A DNA stretch of 10,655 nt from an uncultured bacterium (GTDB taxonomy: Bacteria > Desulfobacterota > Desulfovibrionia > Desulfovibrionales > Desulfovibrionaceae): positions 1 to 10,655 of the forward strand of contig CAJMRA010000052.1 in the NCBI GenBank assembly GCA_905215675.1, read 5' to 3'. The translations under genes were made by a program, and so were the position numbers. Within the stretch, counting starts at the first letter, position 1, and each line of letters starts with the position of its first letter. This document shows, piece after piece, positions 1-5,849 of the stretch. The notes under the pieces were generated by a model. The model did not search any database, was not told the origin of the DNA, and was given only the letters and a program-made list of their open reading frames with translations.

Positions 1-12
1 GGGGCGGTTAAT

Positions 13-43
13 ACCAGAGCATTTTCAGGGAAAATGCTCTGGT
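13..43. repeat. perfect 13-bp inverted repeat
   Basis: Arms ACCAGAGCATTTT (13-25) and AAAATGCTCTGGT (31-43) are exact reverse complements around a 5-nt centre, CAGGG. No T-run follows on either strand, so a classic intrinsic terminator is not supported, although it could close a gene lying left of the window. An extragenic palindromic repeat or a protein-binding site is equally possible. The word TGCTCTGG (35-42) recurs at 3130-3137. Confidence 0.8.
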
Positions 44-160
44 CGTGAAGTCGACATCGGCGCACCCCGGGAATGCGCGCAGGGCCGGTTGAGAAAAGAG
101 GTTTTTTCCCGCGCAGGGGGGCTCCTTTTCCCGGCATCCTTTTTCACGCTCCGGGACAGC

Positions 161-223
161 GGCGCATTTGCGCGGCAAAGTCGTCCCGAAAGGGGAATGC
201 CGCGTCGGGAGCCTGTATGCGCC
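161..223 (+). other. nested stem-loop with GAAA tetraloop, possible structured RNA
   Basis: Three nested pairings are visible. GGCGCAT (161-167) pairs with ATGCGCC (217-223), GCGGCA (172-177) with TGCCGC (198-203), and UCCC (184-187) with GGGG (192-195, one G-U pair) around a GAAA loop. It lies immediately upstream of the candidate rpmH promoter, so it would need its own transcript or read-through from the left. A competing pairing of TCCCGA (184-189) with TCGGGA (205-210) exists. I do not recognise a known RNA family. Chance folding in GC-rich DNA is a serious alternative. Confidence 0.25.
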
Positions 224-226
224 CTC

Positions 227-255
227 TTGACGGGGCGTCGCACGGCGTGTATCCT
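227..255 (+). promoter_or_regulatory. sigma70-type promoter, probably for the rpmH operon
   Basis: A -35 element TTGACG (227-232, 5 of 6 to consensus) is separated by exactly 17 nt from a -10 element TATCCT (250-255, 4 of 6 to consensus). It is the best promoter match I found in the upstream non-coding stretch and points at rpmH. Transcription would start near 262 and give a leader of about 225 nt. No competing gene lies between. Confidence 0.55.
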
Positions 256-416
256 GCGGCCTCTTGGAATAATCCCCTGAAAGGGACGCCCCGCAGTGCA
301 GACGCCGACGGCGCGTCGCGGCGAGGCGATTTTTCCGCATCCCGGGCCGGTTCCCGCCGCACGGCAGGCCGGAACGGCGTTGTCGAGTCTGCGGACTCTG
401 CATTTTCAACAAAAAA

Positions 417-469
417 CCCATTGCGCGCGTCGCGGACGCCGAAGGCGTCCCTGCGAAGGAGTCAATGGG
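417..469 (+). promoter_or_regulatory. structured 5' leader hairpin before rpmH
   Basis: CCCATTG (417-423) is the exact complement of CAATGGG (463-469). Inside it, TCGC (430-433) plus GGACGCC (434-440) pair with GGCGTCC (444-450) and GCGA (453-456), leaving a GAA loop and a 2-nt CT bulge. The structure ends seven bases before the rpmH ribosome-binding site AAGGAG (476-481). Its right arm contains a second Shine-Dalgarno-like GAAGGAG (455-461). The position suggests translational control of L34 or of the whole operon. I know of no established L34 leader family to assign it to. Confidence 0.4.
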
Positions 470-491
470 CTCATCAAGGAGCGAATCATGA
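465..491 (+). CDS. possible 8-codon leader peptide (uORF) overlapping rpmH start
   Basis: The open frame reads MGSSRSES followed by TGA at 489-491, which overlaps the rpmH ATG (488-490) in an ATGA arrangement. A strong Shine-Dalgarno-like AAGGAG (456-461) stands 3 nt before its ATG, which is shorter than usual. The ATG also lies in the right arm of the 417-469 leader hairpin. The rpmH ribosome-binding site is inside this uORF, so ribosomes on it would hide or expose the rpmH start. It is very short and could arise by chance. Confidence 0.2.
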   Translation: MGSSRSES

Positions 492-622
492 AAAGAACCT
501 ACCAGCCCAGTAAGGTCAGACGGGCCCGCACTCACGGTTTCCGCGCGCGTATGGCGACGCCCAGCGGTCGCGCCGTGCTGCGCCGCCGTCGCGCCAAGGG
601 CCGCAAGCGTCTGAGCGCCTGA
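488..622 (+). CDS. rpmH: 50S ribosomal protein L34
   Basis: The 44-residue product starts MKRTYQPSKVRRARTHGFRA and ends in a basic tail (RRRRAKGRKRLSA). This is the canonical whole-length L34, a small basic protein of the large ribosomal subunit that binds 23S rRNA. The ATG at 488 has an AAGGAG ribosome-binding site at 476-481, six bases upstream. The frame stays open further upstream, but L34 begins at MKRTYQPS in all known relatives, so that extension is rejected. It is the first gene of the rpmH-rnpA-yidD-yidC cluster; rnpA starts two bases after its stop. The leader before it is structured and may regulate it. Confidence 0.98.
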   Translation: MKRTYQPSKVRRARTHGFRARMATPSGRAVLRRRRAKGRKRLSA

Positions 623-624
623 TT

Positions 625-1038
625 GTGGAAGGGGGGCAGCCCCTGCGCCCCGTTGCGGGCGGAGACGCCCGACGCCGGACATGGCCGCGCGCATGCCGCA
701 TTGTCAGGCGCGCCGACTATGCGGCCTGTTATGAGACAGGCCGGCGTTTCCATACGGAACATTTCATTGTTTTCGTCCGCTATGGGCGGGGCGACAGCCC
801 CGCCCCGGCGCGTCTGGGATCAGCCGTTTCCCGCAAGGTCGGCAAGGCCGTCCTGCGCAACAGGATAAAGCGGCTGTTACGAGAATTTTTTCGGCATCAC
901 GTCCGCCGGATTCCCGGTGGAACGGATATTGTCGTCGTCGCCAAGAAGCAGGCCGGAGAGGCCGCGCTGCGCCAGTCCGATGTGGACCGGCAGCTGGGCG
1001 CGATCCTTCGGCGTCTGGCAAAAAATGCCCCGGAGTGA
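625..1038 (+). CDS. rnpA: ribonuclease P protein component
   Basis: RnpA is the protein subunit that helps the RNase P RNA cleave 5' leaders from precursor tRNAs. The 137-residue product has the family core: FHTEHFIVF at 42-50, then RLGSAVSRKVGKAVLRNRIKRLLREFF (63-89) with the RNR motif at 78-80, and DIVVVAK near 101. The start is uncertain. GTG at 625, two bases after the rpmH stop, gives a 19-residue preface before the usual WPRACR beginning and has no good ribosome-binding site. There is no in-frame ATG. A CTG at 643 is preceded by an excellent purine run (GGAAGGGGGG, 627-636) six bases away. Translation is probably coupled to rpmH. The frame is open back to 514 inside rpmH, without ATG, GTG or TTG. 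Confidence 0.93.
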   Translation: MEGGQPLRPVAGGDARRRTWPRACRIVRRADYAACYETGRRFHTEHFIVFVRYGRGDSPAPARLGSAVSRKVGKAVLRNRIKRLLREFFRHHVRRIPGGTDIVVVAKKQAGEAALRQSDVDRQLGAILRRLAKNAPE

Positions 1039-1176
1039 CGACGATACGCATTTGTTCCCAGCGAATGTTTTCGCCGGAGAACGTATTCCGGCGTGTCCCG
1101 TCCGAGCCTTTTCCGGCCGGGCAGGGCACGCCGTGCCTTTTGCGCCCCCAAGGGGCCGCGGCAACGGGCTTGAGGC
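1039..1176 (+). other. rnpA-yidD gap with two small hairpins
   Basis: This 138-nt gap has no convincing gene. CGCCGGA (1072-1078) is an exact complement of TCCGGCG (1087-1093) with an 8-nt loop. GGCAC (1125-1129) and GTGCC (1133-1137), with a GCC loop, are followed by TTTT (1138-1141), resembling a short, weak intrinsic terminator or attenuator inside the operon. A stop codon at 1171-1173 in the yidD frame prevents any upstream extension of yidD. Confidence 0.4.
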
Positions 1177-1431
1177 ATGAATATCGTACGTCGTATCGCC
1201 ATTGCGCCCATTCGCTTTTATCAGCGTTTCATTTCGCCGGTCCTGCCGCCGGCCTGCCGCTATCTGCCTACCTGTTCAGCGTATGCCGCCGAAGCCATAG
1301 CCGTTCACGGCGTCGTGCGCGGCGGCTGGCTTGCGCTCAAGCGTCTGGCCCGATGTCACCCGTGGGGGGGATCGGGCTATGATCCCGTTCCGCCGCCAGC
1401 GCGGCGCAGCTCGTCCACGTCCGAGGAGTAA
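1177..1431 (+). CDS. yidD: membrane protein insertion efficiency factor YidD
   Basis: YidD is a small, membrane-associated protein that assists YidC-dependent insertion; its exact mechanism is not settled. The 84-residue product carries the family signature in order: FYQRFISPVLPPACRYLPTC (14-33) with C27 and C33, then EAIAVHGVVRGGWLALKRLARC (39-60), then HPWGGSGYDPVP (61-72). The N-terminus is amphipathic and basic, as in the family. The start is fixed at ATG 1177 because an in-frame TGA lies at 1171-1173. A GAGG at 1172-1175 is only one base from the ATG, so initiation may be weak or coupled. It lies 138 nt after rnpA and 8 nt before yidC, its functional partner. Confidence 0.95.
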   Translation: MNIVRRIAIAPIRFYQRFISPVLPPACRYLPTCSAYAAEAIAVHGVVRGGWLALKRLARCHPWGGSGYDPVPPPARRSSSTSEE

Positions 1432-1439
1432 CCGCCCCC

Positions 1440-3086
1440 ATGCAAGACAGTAAAAATCTCGTTATCGCCATCGTTCTCTGCCTGCTGATTCTGGTCGGCT
1501 GGAGCGCCCTTTCGGAGCGCATGGGCTGGATTTCCAAGCCCGATCCGGCTGTCGTGGCCCAGCAGCAGGAGCAGGCCCGCAAGGAAGCCGAGGCCGAAAA
1601 GGCCAAACAGCTGGCCTCCGCCACCACGCCCGACGGCAAGCCCCTCCCCGCCTTCACGCCCGCTCCGGGGCGCGAAGTCACCGTCAGGACGCCCCTGTAT
1701 ACGGCGGTATTTCATACCGGCGGCGGGATTGTGCGTTCCTTCACCCTGAACGACTATCGTTCCGGCGTGGCGGCCGATTCCCCGGACATCAACATGGTGG
1801 ATGCCGTCACGGCGAAATTTTCTCCTCTGGGACTGGTCGTCAACAAGCAGCCTTCCTGGAGCAACGGCGTCTGGTCCTATGAGGGCGCCGACAGCTACGA
1901 TGTGGCGGAAGGCAAGTCCGTGACGCTGACGTTTGTGGGCGAGGTGGACAAGGTGCGTGTGGCGCGCGAGCTGACCTTCAGCGCCGATACCTATCTGGTG
2001 AAGGAGCGCGTGCGGCTGGCGACGCCGGAGGAGGCGTCCCGCAGCGTGCGCCTTGAATTCACCGTGGCGGCCGACAGCCGGTTTGCCGCGGGCGGCAACT
2101 ACGACGCCATGCGCATCGCCTGGGACAATGACGGCTCGCTGGCGGAAGAGTCTTCCGTGGAAAAGCTCGCCGCCGTCGTGACGCAGCGCGGCCGTATTTA
2201 CTGGGCGGGCCCCACCAGCACATATTTCCTCATGGCCATCATGCCCGCCGTGAGCGATAACGTGGGCCTGCGCGCCTGGACGCAGGAAGGCGTGTTCCGC
2301 GCCTCGCTGGAACCGCAGGAAATCGTCGTGGAGCCCGGCCGGGAGGCCGTCTGCGACGTGTCGTACTGGATAGGCCCCAAGGAACGCGCGCGTCTGCTGG
2401 CCGTCAACGAGGAGCTGGCCAAGAGCGTGGACCTCGGCATGTTCAGCCTTATCGGCAAGGGGCTGCTCTGGCTGCTGGCCAAGTTCCACGGTTTCGTCGG
2501 CAACTGGGGCGTGGCCATCATTCTGCTGACCGTTCTCATCAAGGCCGTATTCTGGCCCCTGACCGCCAAGAGCTATGCGTCCATGGAACAGATGCGGCGT
2601 CTCAAGCCGCAGATGGATGAAATCCGCGAACGCTGCAAGAACGACAAGCAGGCCATGAACAAGGAAGTCATGGCCCTGTACAAGACCTACGGCGTCAATC
2701 CCGCCAGCGGCTGCATCCCGCTGCTTATCCAGCTGCCGGTCTTCTTCGGGCTGTATCAGGCGCTGCTGACGTCCATCGAGCTGCGGCATGCCAGCTTCAT
2801 CACCTATCTGCCCGGTACGGATATGCTCTGGCTGGCCGACCTGTCCTCCAAGGACCCCTACTATATTACGCCCGTCATCATGGGCGTGACCATGTTCATT
2901 CAGCAGCGTTTCAATCCGCCTGCCTCGGATCCGACCCAGCAGAAGATCATGATGGCGCTGCCCTTCGTCTTTACCGTTCTCTTCCTGAGCTTCCCCTCCG
3001 GTCTCGTCATCTACTGGCTGGTAAATAATATCCTGTCCATTCTGCAACAGTGGATGATGTCGCGCAAGCGGCGACTCGACAAGTAG
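1440..3086 (+). CDS. yidC: membrane protein insertase YidC
   Basis: YidC inserts and folds inner-membrane proteins, alone or with SecYEG. The 548-residue length is typical of the Gram-negative form. Visible parts: an uncleaved N-terminal membrane anchor (about 7-22); a charged Q/E/K/A-rich, possibly coiled stretch (36-60); a periplasmic P1 beta-domain (about 78-320); then the conserved C-terminal insertase domain. The latter has the NWGVAIILLTVLIKAVFWPLT helix (355-375), the basic cytoplasmic loop with MRRLKPQM (385-392), GCIPLLIQLPVFFGLYQALL (424-443), DPYYITPVIMGVTMF (472-486) and FPSGLVIYWLVNN (518-530). The positive residue in the hydrophilic groove, Arg366 in E. coli, aligns with Lys368 by my reading. 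Start ATG 1440 has GAGGAG at 1423-1428. It follows yidD by 8 nt. Confidence 0.97.
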   Translation: MQDSKNLVIAIVLCLLILVGWSALSERMGWISKPDPAVVAQQQEQARKEAEAEKAKQLASATTPDGKPLPAFTPAPGREVTVRTPLYTAVFHTGGGIVRSFTLNDYRSGVAADSPDINMVDAVTAKFSPLGLVVNKQPSWSNGVWSYEGADSYDVAEGKSVTLTFVGEVDKVRVARELTFSADTYLVKERVRLATPEEASRSVRLEFTVAADSRFAAGGNYDAMRIAWDNDGSLAEESSVEKLAAVVTQRGRIYWAGPTSTYFLMAIMPAVSDNVGLRAWTQEGVFRASLEPQEIVVEPGREAVCDVSYWIGPKERARLLAVNEELAKSVDLGMFSLIGKGLLWLLAKFHGFVGNWGVAIILLTVLIKAVFWPLTAKSYASMEQMRRLKPQMDEIRERCKNDKQAMNKEVMALYKTYGVNPASGCIPLLIQLPVFFGLYQALLTSIELRHASFITYLPGTDMLWLADLSSKDPYYITPVIMGVTMFIQQRFNPPASDPTQQKIMMALPFVFTVLFLSFPSGLVIYWLVNNILSILQQWMMSRKRRLDK

Positions 3087-3092
3087 TGCCGG

Positions 3093-3119
3093 AACCGCGT
3101 TCGCCCGGCGGGCGCGGTT
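3093..3119 (+). terminator. hairpin just after yidC stop
   Basis: AACCGCG (3093-3099) and CGCGGTT (3113-3119) are exact complements around a 13-nt GC-rich loop that can pair further in an alternative register. Only a short T-run follows, so termination would be weak or partial. It lies seven bases after the yidC stop codon. Confidence 0.3.
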
Positions 3120-3150
3120 TACCGTACAATGCTCTGGAGCAATCATGTGC

Positions 3151-3178
3151 GAAGCCGTCCGGTCCTCCGGGCGGCTTC
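3151..3178 (+). terminator. strong 12-bp hairpin between yidC and jag
   Basis: GAAGCCGTCCGG (3151-3162) pairs over 12 positions, with one G-U, with CCGGGCGGCTTC (3167-3178) around a TCCT tetraloop. TTGG follows, so the T-run is poor. It could be a partial terminator separating rpmH-yidC from jag-mnmE, an mRNA-processing or stabilising hairpin, or a leader element of jag, whose start is 80 nt downstream. I found no good promoter between it and jag. Confidence 0.5.
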
Positions 3179-3258
3179 TTGGAGTGTTCGGGCCGGATGC
3201 CCGCGATTTTTGCTCAACCGGCCGGATATGGCATCGTTTCCGGCGAGAGGGTTTGCGC

Positions 3259-4353
3259 ATGGAAGGTTTCAAGGAATTTGAAGGAAAAAGTCTCGATATG
3301 GCCATTCGCGATGCGTGCGAATATTACAACGCCGTCCGCGAAAAACTGGAGATCGAGATCATACAGGACGCCAAGTCCGGCATTTTCGGACTTGTGGGCG
3401 CGCGCAAGGCCAAGATTCGGGCCCGTCGCGCGGCCCTGAGGGAAGCCGTGGCCTCGGCGCTGGGCAAGAACGGCCGCCGCGCCGAAGCGGCGGAAACGGG
3501 CGGCGCGCCCGTCGAAGGCGGCGCGGGCGGCGAAAACGCCCGTCCGCCCAGAGGGGAGCGAAGCCGTCAGCGCCGCTCCGAAGGCGAGGCGGCGGAAACC
3601 CGCCGTCAGCGCGCGCCGCGCAAGGCCTCTCCCCGCGGGGCCGGGCCGGAGGCGGAGGATTCCGGCAATCGTTCGGAATCGGATCGCGCGCTGCTGCCTG
3701 CCGGGCCGTCCCTGCCCGCCGTCAGGGAAAAAGGCGTTTCGCCCGCGACCGACGGCAGGGAGGGCGTCGCCGCCGCGACGTCGGCCGGGAATACCGGCCG
3801 GGAATCCGGGACCCTGCCGGACGACGCGGACGCGGGCGACGACATGACGATGCGGAACGCGGCGACGGATATCGATCCCGAACGTCTGGCGGCTCTGGCC
3901 GGGGAAACCGTGGAACGCCTTGTCCGGCCCATTGCCGGAGACGACATTGTACTGAAAGCCGAAGTTCTGGATGGGCGCGTGCGCGTGTCCGTCGATGGAG
4001 CCGAGGATTCCGGCCTGCTCATCGGCCGGGAAGGGCAGACGCTGGCGGCCCTGCAATATCTGGCTTCCCGCATCGTTTCGCGCGCCGTGAACGCAGCCGT
4101 GCGCGTCCAGCTCGACGCCGGTCGCTATCGGCAGCGTCAGGACGAAAAGCTGCGTGAAATCGCCCTTGCCCTGGCCGAACGCGTCCGGGAGACGGGGCGC
4201 TCCTTCTCCACGCGCCCCCTGAGTTCCTATCATCGCCGTATTGTGCACCTTGCCCTGCAGGACGCGCCGGATGTCCAGACCCGCAGCACGGGAGAGGGAC
4301 CGCTCAAGCGTGTCGTCATCTGCCGTCGTCGTCCTGAACGGGGGCAGGCCTGA
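3259..4353 (+). CDS. jag: RNA-binding protein Jag/KhpB (Jag_N, KH, R3H)
   Basis: Jag (KhpB) is a cytoplasmic RNA-binding protein; in Firmicutes it works with KhpA and affects cell division and elongation. The 364-residue product has three parts. The Jag_N domain (1-55) begins MEGFKEFEGKSLDMAI. The linker (about 58-205) is long, low-complexity and rich in R, E, A and G. The C-terminus has a KH domain (about 215-285) with the loop GLLIGREGQTLAALQYLASR (252-271) and an R3H domain (about 290-355) with RRIVH (326-330). I chose ATG 3259 because Jag_N begins exactly there and GAGAGG (3245-3250) lies 8 nt upstream. An in-frame ATG at 3145 would add 38 unrelated residues across the hairpin. The stop overlaps the mnmE start (TGATG), implying translational coupling. 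Confidence 0.93.
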   Translation: MEGFKEFEGKSLDMAIRDACEYYNAVREKLEIEIIQDAKSGIFGLVGARKAKIRARRAALREAVASALGKNGRRAEAAETGGAPVEGGAGGENARPPRGERSRQRRSEGEAAETRRQRAPRKASPRGAGPEAEDSGNRSESDRALLPAGPSLPAVREKGVSPATDGREGVAAATSAGNTGRESGTLPDDADAGDDMTMRNAATDIDPERLAALAGETVERLVRPIAGDDIVLKAEVLDGRVRVSVDGAEDSGLLIGREGQTLAALQYLASRIVSRAVNAAVRVQLDAGRYRQRQDEKLREIALALAERVRETGRSFSTRPLSSYHRRIVHLALQDAPDVQTRSTGEGPLKRVVICRRRPERGQA

Positions 4354-5744
4354 TGGAAACCATCGCGGCCATAGCGACCCCGCGCGGCGCGGGCGGCGTG
4401 GGCGTCATCCGCATTTCCGGCCCCCGGGCGCGGGAGGTTCTGGCGGCCGTGTTCCGGCCGTCGGCGGACATTGCGGAGTTCCGGCCCTGGGTACTGCATC
4501 ACGGCGTTGTTCTGGATGACGACGGGCCGCTGGACGATGTGCTGGCCGTCTACATGCCGGGCCCGCGGACCTTTACCGGCGAGGATGTGGCGGAAATACA
4601 GTGTCACGGCGGCGTGTTTCTGGTGCAGGCCGTGCTGGAGGCCGTGCTCCGCAAGGGCGCGCGGGCCGCAGGGCGCGGCGAGTTCAGTCGGCGCGCCTAC
4701 CTCAACGGCCGTATGGATCTCAGTCAGGCGGAAGCCGTTGCCGAACTGATCGCCGCGCCTTCGCGCGAGGCCGTGCGTTACGGATTGCAGCGGCTGGAAG
4801 GGGAACTGGGCCGCCGGGTGGAGGACCTGCGCGTCCGGCTGGATCAGGCGCGCGTGCAGATGTGCCTTGCGGTTGATTTTCCCGACGACGAGGTGGAGTG
4901 CCTGCCTCCCGAGGAATTTGACGGAATCGTGCGGGATGTGGCCGACGGTATCGCCTCGCTGCTGGCAGGCTGCCGTCGCGCCGCCGTCATGCAGGAAGGC
5001 GCGCCCGTCGTGCTGGCCGGAGGCGTCAATGCCGGAAAGTCCAGCCTGCTGAACGCTCTGCTGGGACGCAGCCGGGCGCTGGTGACCGACATTCCCGGCA
5101 CCACGCGGGATTTTCTGGAAGAATGCGTCAACGTGAACGGCCTGCCCGTGCGTCTCGTGGATACGGCCGGGCTGCGCGAGAGCGGCGAGACGGTGGAGCG
5201 CCTCGGCATTGAGCGGAGCCGGGAAAAGGTAACGCAGGCCGACGCCGTACTGATTTTGCTCGACGGGGCCGCCCTGGGCGAGGAGGGCGCGACCGCGACC
5301 GTCTGCCCGGACGCCGCGGCGCTGGAAGCCCTGAAACTGGCGGGCGATCTGCCGGTGCTGCTGGTCTGGAACAAGATTGACCTGTGCCGTCCGGCCTGTT
5401 TCCCTCCCGTCTGGGCGCAGGGGCGGCCCTGCGTCATGATCAGCGCCCGGACGGGCGAAGGCGTGGACGAGCTGGCCTCCCGCCTGCATGATCTGCTGCT
5501 GCGGGACGCCGAGGCGCGTCCGCCGGAAGACGGTCTTGCGCCCAATGCCCGGCAGGCGCTGGCGCTGGAACGGGCTCTTGAAGAAATAAAGGCCTTGCGG
5601 GGTGACATTCGGGCAGGCCGGAGTTATGATTGCTTGTCCGTTCGTCTGGATACGGCTTTGGCGCATCTGGCGGACGTGACGGGCGTGGATACGCCCGATG
5701 AAGTCTTGAACAAGGTTTTTTCGTCGTTTTGCATCGGCAAATAG
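4353..5744 (+). CDS. mnmE: tRNA-5-carboxymethylaminomethyluridine GTPase MnmE
   Basis: MnmE, with MnmG, modifies C5 of the wobble uridine (U34) in certain tRNAs, using tetrahydrofolate and GTP. The 463-residue length is standard. Domains in order: the N-terminal folate-binding domain starting METIAAIATPRGAGGVGVIR (1-20); a helical domain; the inserted G domain with G1 GGVNAGKS (223-230), DIPGTTRD (246-253), DTAG (270-273), NKID (340-343) and SAR (364-366); and the C-terminal CIGK (460-463) bearing the conserved cysteine. All key motifs are intact. The ATG shares one base with the jag stop (TGATG), so it is co-translated with jag. The partner mnmG is not in this window. Position at the end of the rpmH cluster is the classic arrangement. 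Confidence 0.98.
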   Translation: METIAAIATPRGAGGVGVIRISGPRAREVLAAVFRPSADIAEFRPWVLHHGVVLDDDGPLDDVLAVYMPGPRTFTGEDVAEIQCHGGVFLVQAVLEAVLRKGARAAGRGEFSRRAYLNGRMDLSQAEAVAELIAAPSREAVRYGLQRLEGELGRRVEDLRVRLDQARVQMCLAVDFPDDEVECLPPEEFDGIVRDVADGIASLLAGCRRAAVMQEGAPVVLAGGVNAGKSSLLNALLGRSRALVTDIPGTTRDFLEECVNVNGLPVRLVDTAGLRESGETVERLGIERSREKVTQADAVLILLDGAALGEEGATATVCPDAAALEALKLAGDLPVLLVWNKIDLCRPACFPPVWAQGRPCVMISARTGEGVDELASRLHDLLLRDAEARPPEDGLAPNARQALALERALEEIKALRGDIRAGRSYDCLSVRLDTALAHLADVTGVDTPDEVLNKVFSSFCIGK

Positions 5745-5814
5745 CCTCCTTTTCGCCCCTCCGTCGGCAAGGACAAGGACACTGCCGCGCAACGGCGTGC
5801 CTCTTTCCTTCCCC

Positions 5815-5831
5815 GGCGGCCGAAGGCCGCC
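5815..5831. terminator. perfect 7-bp GC hairpin in mnmE-exonuclease gap
   Basis: GGCGGCC (5815-5821) and GGCCGCC (5825-5831) are exact complements with a GAA loop, ending 18 nt before the next gene. There is no T-run. Its plan matches the leader hairpin at 434-450 (GGACGCC-GAA-GGCGTCC): seven pairs around GAA just before a start codon. It may be a weak terminator after mnmE or a translation-control stem. The rest of the 105-nt gap shows nothing recognisable. Confidence 0.35.
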
Positions 5832-5849
5832 CCAGCGCCGGATTGTCGT

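Noticed and set aside
296..487. Upstream in-frame extension of rpmH
   Set aside because: L34 is universally about 44-47 residues starting MKRT-like, and the ATG at 488 has a good ribosome-binding site.
1..487. DnaA boxes or replication origin next to rpmH
   Set aside because: I found no TTATCCACA-type 9-mers and no AT-rich unwinding tract, although rpmH often lies near oriC in other bacteria.
73..513. 146-codon + strand frame in the left non-coding region
   Set aside because: Its composition (R, A, G, S, P) is that of random GC-rich DNA. It spans the promoter and leader structures and overlaps rpmH in another frame.
3145..3258. 38-residue N-terminal extension of Jag from an ATG at 3145
   Set aside because: The Jag_N domain begins exactly at the ATG at 3259, which has a ribosome-binding site. 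The extension would translate through a 12-bp hairpin and has no similarity to the family.
1377..3305. 642-codon open frame on the - strand across yidC
   Set aside because: It is an antisense shadow of yidC caused by high GC. Its H/G/Q/R-rich translation resembles no family, and yidC on the + strand is certain.
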